64,000 nt of DNA from Paraburkholderia susongensis (GTDB lineage: Bacteria > Pseudomonadota > Gammaproteobacteria > Burkholderiales > Burkholderiaceae), in the NCBI RefSeq assembly GCF_900177725.1, contig NZ_FXAT01000002.1, positions 62,001 through 126,000 on the forward strand, in the 5' to 3' direction. A model generated the notes under the pieces. That model ran no database searches. It saw nothing but the letters and a program-made list of their open reading frames with translations, and was not told where the DNA came from. Positions 8,046 through 15,870 of this stretch are shown here, one piece after another; the stretch's first letter is position 1; the number at the start of each line of letters is the position of its first letter. Made by a program: the position numbers and the translations under genes.

Positions 8046-9320
8046 ATGACCCAGCATGCTCAGAACGCCAACCCAACCTCCGACGTCGTGGTGATCGGCG
8101 GCGGAATCATCGGTCTCGCCTGCGCATGGTCCGCGCTGCGTGACGGCGCTAGCGTCACCGTCATCGATCGCGATTTCGAAGGCGACCGCACGTCGCACGG
8201 CAACGCGGGCGGTATCGCCGTGACGGAGAGCACCCCCATTGCGGTGAACGGGCTGTTCACGAAGGCGTTGAAATGGCTCGTCGATCCGCTGGGACCGCTG
8301 TCGCTCGACTGGAAACATCTGCCGGCCGCCTGGCCCTGGTTCATGGCATTTCGGCGCACGGCAAACAAGGAGCGCTTCAGGGAAATCTCACTGGCGCTGG
8401 CGAGCCTGAACAACCGCGTGTACGACGACATCGTTCCGATGTTCGAGGACGTCGGCGCGATGGACAGCTTCTACCGTCGCGGCGCGCTGACGGTCTACGA
8501 GACCGGCGAAGCGTTCGCGGCCGACCAGCACGAGTGGGCATTCAAACGCGAACTGGGCGTGCGCTGGCACGCGATGTCCGCCGATGAGATTCGCGAATAC
8601 GAACCGTCGCTCGCGCCGGTGTTCCGGCACGGCGTGTTTCTCGACGACTGGTCGCACATCGGCGATCCGAAACGGCTCGTCACGCAACTGCGTGATCGGG
8701 TGAAACAGCTTGGCGCCACGTTTGTCGCGGGCACGGTGCAGGCGCTCGATTTGGCCGACGCACTCGCACCCGCCGCGGTGATCGGGACCGGCGAGCGGGT
8801 GAAGGGCCGCCGCATGGTCGTGGCGACGGGCGCGTGGTCCGCGTCGCTTGCCGCGTCGATCGGCGATCGCGTGCTGCTCGACAGCGAACGAGGCTACAAC
8901 ATGACGCTTCCGTCGCATGGCATCGGCCTGTCGCGTGAAGTGATCTTTGCTGAACGCAAGTTTGTCGCGACGCCGCTGGATATCGGTCTGCGCATCGGCG
9001 GAGCCGCCGAATTCGCCGGCCTTGAAGCGCCGCCGAACTACCAGCGCAGCGAAGCATTGCTCGCGCTCGGCAAGCGCTTCCTGCCGGACATCAACGACGC
9101 CGGCGCGGTGAAGTGGATGGGGCATCGTCCGGCGACGCCGGATTCACTGCCTGTGATCGGCTCTTCGCCGCGCGCACCGTCCGTCATCTACGCGTTCGGC
9201 CACGGTCATCTCGGCCTCACGCAGTCGGCAACGACCGGCGCGCTCGTCGCGGACCTGCTGGCCGGCCGAACACCTGGAATCGACCTTGAACCGTATTCGA
9301 TCAAGCGATTCCAGAATTGA
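8046..9320 (+). CDS. FAD-dependent D-amino acid dehydrogenase/oxidase (DadA-like)
   Basis: Flavoprotein of the DAO family, 424 residues. The ADP-binding GGGIIG motif is at residues 18-23, followed by the acidic end of beta-2 (VTVIDRD) and HGNAGGIA; the C-terminal GHGHLGLT segment is also typical. Family members oxidise D-amino acids or cyclic imino acids. Placed with a hydroxyproline-type epimerase and a DapA-family lyase, it most plausibly oxidises cis-4-hydroxy-D-proline to the pyrroline, passing electrons to the respiratory chain. Substrate is inferred from context. The gene starts 8 bases after the GAF gene. Confidence 0.85.
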   Translation: MTQHAQNANPTSDVVVIGGGIIGLACAWSALRDGASVTVIDRDFEGDRTSHGNAGGIAVTESTPIAVNGLFTKALKWLVDPLGPLSLDWKHLPAAWPWFMAFRRTANKERFREISLALASLNNRVYDDIVPMFEDVGAMDSFYRRGALTVYETGEAFAADQHEWAFKRELGVRWHAMSADEIREYEPSLAPVFRHGVFLDDWSHIGDPKRLVTQLRDRVKQLGATFVAGTVQALDLADALAPAAVIGTGERVKGRRMVVATGAWSASLAASIGDRVLLDSERGYNMTLPSHGIGLSREVIFAERKFVATPLDIGLRIGGAAEFAGLEAPPNYQRSEALLALGKRFLPDINDAGAVKWMGHRPATPDSLPVIGSSPRAPSVIYAFGHGHLGLTQSATTGALVADLLAGRTPGIDLEPYSIKRFQN

Positions 9321-9347
9321 CGAGGCCACCGCGACCTCGATTGATCC

Positions 9348-9386
9348 GCGGGATCTCCCGCCTCTCATTGTCCGTTTTTATTTTTT
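9348..9386 (+). terminator. Possible intrinsic terminator/attenuator inside the unit
   Basis: GCGGG (9348-9352), loop ATCT, CCCGC (9357-9361) is followed by a T-rich stretch to 9386 containing runs of five and six T. It lies between the dehydrogenase gene and the DapA-family gene, 16 bases before the latter's start. The stem is short, so partial termination or mRNA-end protection is more likely than a full stop. Confidence 0.4.
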
Positions 9387-9402
9387 CTGAAAAGGAGTCG
9401 CC

Positions 9403-10305
9403 ATGAAAGTCAACTGGCAAGGTGTTTTCCCCGCTGTGACGACGAAGCTCAAGGAGGATGGTTCGCTCGATCATGATGCCATCAAGTCCGGTCTGAACCG
9501 CCTGATCGACAGTGGCGTCGGCGGTGTCGTGATGATGGGCATGGTCGGCGAAAGCGCGCAGCTCACGCAGGAAGAAAAGCGCACGGTGATCCGCCTGGCG
9601 GTGGAAACCGTCAATGGCCGCGTGCCGGTGATCGCGGGTCTGGCCGAAACCAACACGGCGAGCGCGGTCCAGTATGCGAAGGATGCGCAGGCGCTCGGCG
9701 TGCAGGGCCTGATGGTCTTTCCGGGGCTGACGTACAAGTCCGACCCGCGGGAAACGATCGCGTATTTCAGGACCATCGCGCAGGCCTCCAGCCTGTCGAT
9801 CCTGCTCTATAACAATCCGCGCGGCTATGGCGTGGACCTGACGCCGGATGTCGTCGCGGAACTGCTGAAGGAGCCGACGATTGAAGCGCTGAAGGAAGAG
9901 ACGTACGACACGACCCGCGTGACCGACCTGATCAACCGTTTCGGCGAGCGGCTCGCGGTGGTGTGCGGCGTCGACGATCTGGTGCTCGAGTCGGCTGCGC
10001 TGGGCGCGAAATGCTGGGTGTCGGGCATGGCCAACGCGGTGCCGCGCGAATCGGTCGAGCTGCTGAAGCTGGCTGTCGCCGGCGACTATGAACGGGCCCG
10101 CAAACTGTATCGCGCGCTGATCGATCTGTTCCATCTCGACACGCACGTGAAGCTCGTGCAGTACATCAAGCTGGCCGAGAACATCACGGCCGGCTATGCG
10201 GAAACCGTGAAAGCGCCGCGTCTCAAGCTCGAAGGAGCAGAGCGCGAGAAGGTGGTGGCGATCGTCGAGAAGACGCTGGCGAACGTGCGCGCGTTGTCGA
10301 AGTAA
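9403..10305 (+). CDS. DapA-family lyase/deaminase, HypD-like
   Basis: Class I aldolase-fold Schiff-base enzyme of the dihydrodipicolinate synthase family, 300 residues. The catalytic lysine is K164 in EALKEET and the conserved tyrosine is Y136 in LYNNP. The N-terminal GVFPAVTT and the YNNP...DLTPDV layout resemble the rhizobial HypD group that deaminates pyrroline-4-hydroxy-2-carboxylate to alpha-ketoglutarate semialdehyde; that link is from family memory and context. AAAAGGAG sits 6 bases before the ATG. It is followed 13 bases later by the epimerase gene. Other DapA homologues (KDG, sialate or hydratase-aldolase types) cannot be excluded from sequence alone. Confidence 0.85.
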   Translation: MKVNWQGVFPAVTTKLKEDGSLDHDAIKSGLNRLIDSGVGGVVMMGMVGESAQLTQEEKRTVIRLAVETVNGRVPVIAGLAETNTASAVQYAKDAQALGVQGLMVFPGLTYKSDPRETIAYFRTIAQASSLSILLYNNPRGYGVDLTPDVVAELLKEPTIEALKEETYDTTRVTDLINRFGERLAVVCGVDDLVLESAALGAKCWVSGMANAVPRESVELLKLAVAGDYERARKLYRALIDLFHLDTHVKLVQYIKLAENITAGYAETVKAPRLKLEGAEREKVVAIVEKTLANVRALSK

Positions 10306-10318
10306 GCGGGCGAGGCCT

Positions 10319-11317
10319 ATGAAATCGACATTCTTTTGCATCGACGGACACACGTGCGGCAATCCGGTCCGGGTCGTCGCCGGGGGCGCGCCCCGGCTCG
10401 AGGGCGCGAACATGATCGAGCGGCGCGCGCACTTCGAGCGCGAATTCGACTGGATCCGCACCTCGCTGATGTTCGAGCCGCGCGGCCACGAAGTGATGTC
10501 GGGCAGCATTCTTTATCCGCCGACGCGTCCTGACTGCGATGTCGCGATTCTCTTTATCGAGGTGAGCGGCTGTCTGCCGATGTGCGGCCACGGCACGATC
10601 GGCACCGTGACGAGCGCCATCGAACATGGCCTCGTGCGGCCGCGCGAACCAGGCGTGCTGCGCCTCGATACGCCGGCGGGCGTCGTGGTCGCGCGCTACA
10701 GGATGGATGGCGACCACGTCGATTCCGTGCAGCTCATCAACGTGCCGTCGTTTCTGCACTCGACGGATCTGACGGTCGAGGTCGACGGGCTCGGTGAAAT
10801 CCGCTTCGACGTCGCGTATGGCGGCAACTTCTACGCGATCGTCGAGCCGCAGGCGAACTACGCGGGTCTGCATACGCTCAAGCCTTCGGACATCCAGCGT
10901 CTCAGTCCGATCCTGCGCCAGAAGGCGAACGAAAAGTACCCGTTCGTTCATCCGGAGAAGGCTGAAATCCGCGGGCTCAGTCACGTGATGTGGACCGGCG
11001 AACCGACGGTCGCTGGCGCGAGCGCGCGCAACGCGGTCTTCTACGGCGACAAGGCCATCGACCGCTCGCCGTGCGGCACCGGAACGTCGGCACGCATGGC
11101 GCATCTGGTCGCGAAAGGCAAGCTGAAGATCGGCGAGCGCTTCGTGCACGAAAGCATCATCGGCACGCTCTTCAACGGTATTGCGGAAGAGGCGGCGAAG
11201 GTCGGCGAATTCGACGCGATCATCCCGAGCATCGAAGGGTGGGCTCGCGTCACCGGCCATAACACGATCTTCGTCGACGATCGCGATCCGCTTGCCAGAG
11301 GCTTCCTGCTGAAATGA
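10319..11317 (+). CDS. Proline racemase family protein, 4-hydroxyproline 2-epimerase type
   Basis: Interconverts trans-4-hydroxy-L-proline and cis-4-hydroxy-D-proline by a two-base mechanism. Both catalytic cysteines are present: C89 in PMCGHGTIG and C252 in SPCGTGTSA. This marks a true epimerase/racemase rather than the trans-3-hydroxyproline dehydratase branch, in which one cysteine is replaced by threonine. Length of 332 residues is typical. It starts 13 bases after the DapA-family gene. Proline itself as substrate is possible, but the neighbours (DAO-family dehydrogenase, HypD-like lyase) favour hydroxyproline. Confidence 0.87.
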   Translation: MKSTFFCIDGHTCGNPVRVVAGGAPRLEGANMIERRAHFEREFDWIRTSLMFEPRGHEVMSGSILYPPTRPDCDVAILFIEVSGCLPMCGHGTIGTVTSAIEHGLVRPREPGVLRLDTPAGVVVARYRMDGDHVDSVQLINVPSFLHSTDLTVEVDGLGEIRFDVAYGGNFYAIVEPQANYAGLHTLKPSDIQRLSPILRQKANEKYPFVHPEKAEIRGLSHVMWTGEPTVAGASARNAVFYGDKAIDRSPCGTGTSARMAHLVAKGKLKIGERFVHESIIGTLFNGIAEEAAKVGEFDAIIPSIEGWARVTGHNTIFVDDRDPLARGFLLK

Positions 11318-11372
11318 CCCACTGCGGTCCCGCGCTTGCGCGGGCCGCGAAACCACTCGTTGGGGAATCCGA

Positions 11373-12608
11373 ATGTTGATCCTGAAAAACGCGCGCGTGC
11401 TGGACGTCAATCACGAACACGACACGGCGCCGTATTCCATTGTCGTCGACGGGGACGTGATCAGAGACGTCACCCGCGAGCCCGTGTCGATCGAAGGCGC
11501 GCAGGTGATCGACGTGGGCGGCAAAACGGTGATGCCCGGCATGATCGATTGTCATGCGCACGTCATTGCTTCGGTGGCTCACCTCGGCAATAACGGACGT
11601 TTGCCGAACACCTTTGCCGTGCTGCGCGCAGTGCCGATTCTCGCCGGCATGCTCAACCGCGGCTTCACGACCGTGCGGGACGCGGGCGGCGCCGACTATG
11701 CCTTGTCGCGCGCGATCGAGGAGGGGGTGATCGCCGGGCCACGTCTGTTCGTTGCCGGCAAGGCGTTGTCGCAAACCGGCGGTCACGGCGACTTCCGCGA
11801 GCGCTTCGATAACTCCGATCCCGATCCGTGCGGATGTCATCGCAACCTGGGTGCGATCGGCCGTATCGTCGACGGCGTGGACGACGTGCGCAAGGCGGTC
11901 CGCGAAGAGATGCGCGCGGGTGCGCACCATATCAAGATCATGGCCTCGGGGGGCGTCGCGTCGCCGACCGATCCGATCGGCAATCTGCAGTTCTCGGTTG
12001 ACGAGATCAAGGCGATCGTCGAGGAAGCGGCGTCGCATCAGACGTACGTGATGGCGCATGCGTACACGCCCAAAGCCATCTCGCGCGTGGTCAGGCTGGG
12101 CGTGCGTACGATCGAACACGGCAATCTCATCGACGAGGAAGCCGCGGCGGTGATGGCGGAGCATGGCGCGTTCGCGGTGCCCACGCTGGTCACCTACGAC
12201 GCAATGAAGCGGGTCGGCGCACAGTCAGGCGTGACTGAAAGCGCGCTCGCGAAAAACGAAAACGTTCGCGTGCAGGGCCTGAAGGCGCTGGAACTGCTCA
12301 AACGCTCGGGCGTGAAAATGGGACTGGGCACCGACCTGCTCGGCGACATGCATCAGTACCAGAGCGACGAACTGACGATTCGCGCCGGCATTCTCGGCGC
12401 GTTCGAAACTCTCTGCCAGGCCACGGCCATGGGTGCGGAAATCGTCGGGCAACAAGGGCGCCTCGGTGTCGTCTCTGCCGGTGCTTACGCGGACCTGCTC
12501 GTCGTCGACGGCGACCCGCTGAAGGACATCAGCGTGCTGACCGGGCAGGGCGAACGTATTGCCGGGGTGATGAAAAACGGCACCTGGGTGCGCGAAGCGT
12601 TGCGGTGA
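11373..12608 (+). CDS. Metal-dependent amidohydrolase, Xaa-Pro dipeptidase (prolidase) type
   Basis: A 411-residue amidohydrolase-superfamily enzyme of the COG1228 group. Metal and catalytic residues are visible: H61 and H63 (CHAH), K188 (IKIMASGG), H229 (MAHAY), H249 (IEHGN) and D321 (GLGTD). Characterised members of this group cleave dipeptides with C-terminal proline. Since the flanking genes encode hydroxyproline-type enzymes, release of (hydroxy)proline from dipeptides is a reasonable inference. No signal peptide is seen, so it would act after uptake. The ATG at 11373 follows a GGGGAA box. N-acyl amino acid hydrolysis is the main alternative. Confidence 0.83.
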   Translation: MLILKNARVLDVNHEHDTAPYSIVVDGDVIRDVTREPVSIEGAQVIDVGGKTVMPGMIDCHAHVIASVAHLGNNGRLPNTFAVLRAVPILAGMLNRGFTTVRDAGGADYALSRAIEEGVIAGPRLFVAGKALSQTGGHGDFRERFDNSDPDPCGCHRNLGAIGRIVDGVDDVRKAVREEMRAGAHHIKIMASGGVASPTDPIGNLQFSVDEIKAIVEEAASHQTYVMAHAYTPKAISRVVRLGVRTIEHGNLIDEEAAAVMAEHGAFAVPTLVTYDAMKRVGAQSGVTESALAKNENVRVQGLKALELLKRSGVKMGLGTDLLGDMHQYQSDELTIRAGILGAFETLCQATAMGAEIVGQQGRLGVVSAGAYADLLVVDGDPLKDISVLTGQGERIAGVMKNGTWVREALR

Positions 12609-12626
12609 CGCCGCATTGTTCATTGG

Positions 12627-12680
12627 ATTTTGGATCCGAAAGCCGACACCGTGATAGCATCATCGCTGTATCCAGAATCC
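12627..12680 (+). promoter_or_regulatory. Candidate GntR autoregulatory sites
   Basis: ATTTTGGATCC at 12627-12637 is identical to the motif inside the promoter at 5912-5922. A degenerate second copy lies in inverse orientation just before the GntR start: the reverse complement of about 12669-12679 is ATTCTGGATAC-like, matching 9 of 11 positions. Two facing sites spanning the regulator's promoter suggest autoregulation. Confidence 0.5.
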
Positions 12681-12684
12681 CGTA

Positions 12685-13419
12685 ATGAAGCCGATCATGC
12701 CTCCGGTATCCGCCAAGCGTCCTGCCAGAAATGCATCCACGATGAATGAAATCATCGCGGAGGAAAACACGCGAAAAATCGTCCGGCCCACCACGGTCGA
12801 ACTGGTGACGACCGCGGTCCGCCAGCGGATTCTGAGCGGCGAACTGGCGCCCGGCGAGGTACTGCGCCAGGAGGCGCTCGCGGAGGAACTGGGCGTAAGC
12901 CGCGTGCCGGTGCGCGAGGCCATTACGCGCCTGACCGCCGAGGGGCTTCTGACCAGCGTGCCGCACAAGGGCGCCTACGTGGCGGAGTTGTCGATCGACG
13001 AAGTCAAGGAAACCTTCGACATCCGGCTGCGTCTCGAACCCTGGATCTTTTCGGAAGCGATTCCGCGCATCACCGAAGCCGAGATCGGCAAGGCCGTGCG
13101 ACTCGTCAAGGAAATGGACAACGCGGATTCGGGTGTCTGGGGGCAACTGAACTGGCGCCTGCACGAAACGCTTTATCTGCCGGCGCAGCGCGACATCACG
13201 TTGCAGATGCTGCGGGTGCTGCACGATCGCAGCGACCGTTATTTCCGTTTCCAGGCTGTGCAGGTGCCGATTCGCGAGCAGTCCCACGACGAACACATGG
13301 CATTGATCGAAGCCTGCCGGAAGCGGGACGCGAAGCTCGGCGCCAAACTGCTCGAGCAACACGTGAAAACGGCCGCGCAGCAGATCATGTCGGTCGTGCA
13401 GGCGGTCGTGTCACGCTGA
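12685..13419 (+). CDS. GntR family (FadR/FCD subfamily) transcriptional regulator
   Basis: A 244-residue regulator. A winged helix-turn-helix occupies about residues 30-95, with the signature RQEALAEELGVSRVPVREAI, and an all-helical FCD ligand domain follows. It closes the 6021-13419 unit and very likely controls it, because the same 11-base motif precedes this gene and lies in the operon promoter. FCD domains sense carboxylic acids; the effector here is probably a pathway intermediate. No clear ribosome binding site precedes the ATG at 12685; a later ATG (12742, MNEIIAEEN) is an alternative start. Its stop lies 1 base from the stop of the convergent iacG. Confidence 0.87.
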   Translation: MKPIMPPVSAKRPARNASTMNEIIAEENTRKIVRPTTVELVTTAVRQRILSGELAPGEVLRQEALAEELGVSRVPVREAITRLTAEGLLTSVPHKGAYVAELSIDEVKETFDIRLRLEPWIFSEAIPRITEAEIGKAVRLVKEMDNADSGVWGQLNWRLHETLYLPAQRDITLQMLRVLHDRSDRYFRFQAVQVPIREQSHDEHMALIEACRKRDAKLGAKLLEQHVKTAAQQIMSVVQAVVSR

Positions 13420-13420
13420 T

Positions 13421-13954
13421 CTACACAGCGCACGGCCGGGCGAGGCGGTGGAAATTGCGGTCGAAGTAGACAAGCCCGTCGCCGTCGCTGCGCACGCGGA
13501 TATGGGTCGCCTTCACGAAGATGACCGAGTGCGAGCCGACGTCCTTGCACTCGACGATCTCGCCCTGCAGGCTCGCGAGTGCATCGCGCAGCACGGGCAC
13601 GCCGTGCTCGCCTTCGTCCCATAGCGGCAGGTCGAAGCGCGCGTCCATCGGCAACTGTGTGAGACCCGCGAAGTGCTTCGCGAGCAGTTCGTGCTCGCCG
13701 GGCAGCACGTTCACGCAGATGCGGCTATTGCCCGCGAACGCGGTATGCATCGCGCTGGAACGGTTCAGGCAGATGAGCAGCGTAGGCGGCGAATCCGTCA
13801 CGGAGCAAACAGCGCTCGCGGTGATGCCGCAGCGGCCGAGCGGACCGGCCGTCGTGATCACGTTGACCGCCGCGGACAGATGCGCCATCGCCTGGCGAAA
13901 TTGCTTGCGCTCGTCGTTCACGGGGAGCGGGGTCGGGCAGGATGTATTGGCCAT
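13421..13954 (-). CDS. iacG: Flavin reductase IacG
   Basis: NAD(P)H:flavin oxidoreductase of the HpaC-like family that supplies reduced flavin to the oxygenase IacA. The family core AAVNVITTAGPLGRCGITAS and the C-terminal GDGLVYFDRNFHRL are present. I chose the internal ATG at 13954 (MANTSC...), where the alignment with family members begins, giving 177 residues; the frame is open to an ATG at 14017 and that start cannot be ruled out, since neither has a strong binding site. A close paralogue lies at 28218-28736. The gene is transcribed divergently from the response regulator and its stop nearly touches that of gntR. Confidence 0.8.
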   Translation of the reverse strand: MANTSCPTPLPVNDERKQFRQAMAHLSAAVNVITTAGPLGRCGITASAVCSVTDSPPTLLICLNRSSAMHTAFAGNSRICVNVLPGEHELLAKHFAGLTQLPMDARFDLPLWDEGEHGVPVLRDALASLQGEIVECKDVGSHSVIFVKATHIRVRSDGDGLVYFDRNFHRLARPCAV

Positions 13955-14336
13955 GTGTGTTGTTCCGTGCAATGACGTTGCTTTCATAGGCACCAGCGTG
14001 GGCATCAGCGTGGACATCAGCGCGCATTCGCCGAGATCGCACCGGGATCGCGCTGAGCATGATTCAAGCGTACGGCAAGCACCGCGCGAAAAATATTGTC
14101 ACGAATCGCCCGCGCGCTGGCGTCGCTCCCAAGGCGTCTAAAGGTTTCACCAGGAGGCGCGCGAGCGCCTGGGATCCGCCTGGGGAAATTACCGTGAAAT
14201 TACATGTAGCGCGGCTTTTCAGGGCTTTTTCGGCTGGTTATGATGGAATGCAACTGCGCGAACGCGAAGATGAAATGAGGCGGCACAGGGCACGTCTCAC
14301 GGCGTTTCGCAACGAACCATAACGGAGAGAGAGCAA
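13955..14336. promoter_or_regulatory. Divergent iacG / response-regulator control region with CTAAAGG box
   Basis: About 380 bases without a coding gene, between the divergent iacG and response-regulator genes. The most striking element is CTAAAGGTTTCACCAGGAGG at 14138-14157, which matches a sequence at 33191-33210 in 16 of 20 positions and a looser one at 19344-19363. This region should hold promoters for both genes; no textbook -35/-10 pair was identified with confidence. Confidence 0.5.
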
Positions 14337-14972
14337 GTGACCTTACCTGCTCCGGTCATCTACATCGTCGACGACGATAACGGCATGCGCACCTCGTTGG
14401 CATGGCTGCTGGAGTCGGTCGGCGTGAAATCGGAAGGGTTCGCCAACGCAACCGATTTTCTGCGCGCATTCGATCCGGACATCCCCGCGTGTCTGGTGCT
14501 CGACGTGCGCATGCCGGAGACTGGCGGCTTCGACGTGCAGACGGAATTGAACTGTCGCGGCGCGACGTTGCCGATCATTTTCGTGAGCGGCCACGGCGAC
14601 ATACCGATGTCGGTGCGCGCGCTGCAGAACGGCGCGATCGACTTCGTCGAAAAGCCGTATAACTCGCAGCAGATGCTCGATCGCGTGCAACGCGCGATGA
14701 AGCTCGCCACGCAGCGTCATGCCGCCGACCAGAAGCGGCGCGATCTGAGCAAGCGTCTCGAATCGCTGACGGGGCGCGAGAAGGAGGTGCTGCGCGGCGT
14801 CATCGACGGCAAGGGCAGCAAGCGCATCGCGGCGGAGCTCGACATCAGCGTGAAGACGGTCGACGTGCATCGCGCGAGCATCAAGGAGAAGCTCGGTGTG
14901 GCGTCGATTGCGACGCTCGTGCGCGACGTGATGGCGGTGTGGAATCAGGACACGCAGACGCACACGCCGTGA
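14337..14972 (+). CDS. FixJ-like response regulator of the iac cluster
   Basis: Receiver domain (residues 6-120) with acidic pair D12-D13, phospho-acceptor D56 (LVLDVRMP) and K106, then a LuxR/NarL helix-turn-helix (about 145-205, LTGREKEVLRG ... SVKTVDVHRA). It pairs with the PAS histidine kinase at 19376-20893, the same combination as the two-component system I recall regulating iac genes in P. phytofirmans (named IacR1/IacS there, from memory). The GTG start at 14337 follows a GGAGAGAG stretch. It probably binds the CTAAAGG boxes noted in this window and activates IAA catabolism; the site assignment is inference. Confidence 0.85.
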   Translation: MTLPAPVIYIVDDDNGMRTSLAWLLESVGVKSEGFANATDFLRAFDPDIPACLVLDVRMPETGGFDVQTELNCRGATLPIIFVSGHGDIPMSVRALQNGAIDFVEKPYNSQQMLDRVQRAMKLATQRHAADQKRRDLSKRLESLTGREKEVLRGVIDGKGSKRIAAELDISVKTVDVHRASIKEKLGVASIATLVRDVMAVWNQDTQTHTP

Positions 14973-15065
14973 GGCGGTGCGTGCGCTGACGGACCCACGA
15001 CGGGCCCACAACGGACCCACGATAGCGCGCGGCGGGCCCGCGCAAGCAACACGCGGGTGGTGACG

Positions 15066-15809
15066 TCAACGCATATAGAGCCCGCCGTTGATGTCCCAGC
15101 ACGCGCCGTTGGCGAAATACGCATTGCCTGAAGCGAGCAGAACGGCGGCGTCGGCGATATAGCCGGCGGCGCCGAGGCGGCCCACTGGAATGTTCGCGAT
15201 TACCGTGGCGAGTTTTTCCGCGGGCACGCTCTCGTGCACGATCGGCAAATCGAGCGGTCCCGGCGAGATCGCATTGACCGTCACTCCCGACGCGGCGAGG
15301 TCCCGCGCGAACACCTTCGTGAGCGTGATGGCGCCACCCTTGGCGGCCGCATAGTGCGCGCCGGTCGCCGAGCCGCCGTTCTGGCCCGCGAGCGACGCGA
15401 TGTTGACGATGCGTCCTTCACGCTGATTCGCGAAGTATTGTCCGAATACCTGGCAGCCGAACAGCACGCTGCGCAGGTTGACGTCGATCACCTGATCGAA
15501 CTGCTCGGCGGTGATTTCCATCACGGGCACGACTTTCGATGCGCCCGCGTTGTTGACGAGCGCATCGATGCGGCCCCAGCGCGCGACGATCGCGTCGCGC
15601 GCGCTCACAAAATCCTGTTTCGACGTGACATCGAGCTTCAGCGCGAACGCGCTCGATGCGTCGGCACTCAGGTCGCGCGCGACGGCTTCGGCTGCTTCGA
15701 CGGCTACGTCGCCGAGGGCGACACGGTAGCCTGCCGCATGAAAACGCGCGGCGATGACGGCGCCGAGGCCGCGCGCCGCGCCGGTAACGAGGACGACTCT
15801 GCTGGACAT
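15066..15809 (-). CDS. iacE: Short-chain dehydrogenase/reductase IacE
   Basis: Classical SDR, 247 residues. The cofactor motif TGAARGLG spans residues 9-16, NNAG is at 86-89, and the catalytic residues are S139, Y153 and K157 (YAAAK). In IAA degradation IacE acts early, on the oxygenated indole ring produced by IacA, on the way to dioxindole-3-acetate. It lies in a same-strand run iacE-iacH-iacI-iacB-iacA, being the promoter-distal gene of that operon. The closest alternative reading is a generic 3-oxoacyl-ACP-reductase-like SDR, but the neighbours are specific for iac. Confidence 0.83.
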   Translation of the reverse strand: MSSRVVLVTGAARGLGAVIAARFHAAGYRVALGDVAVEAAEAVARDLSADASSAFALKLDVTSKQDFVSARDAIVARWGRIDALVNNAGASKVVPVMEITAEQFDQVIDVNLRSVLFGCQVFGQYFANQREGRIVNIASLAGQNGGSATGAHYAAAKGGAITLTKVFARDLAASGVTVNAISPGPLDLPIVHESVPAEKLATVIANIPVGRLGAAGYIADAAVLLASGNAYFANGACWDINGGLYMR

Positions 15810-15870
15810 GACGTTTTCGGTTCCTTGAAGAATTTCAGCGGGCTCAGCTGGTTCAGTTGGCTCAGCTGGA

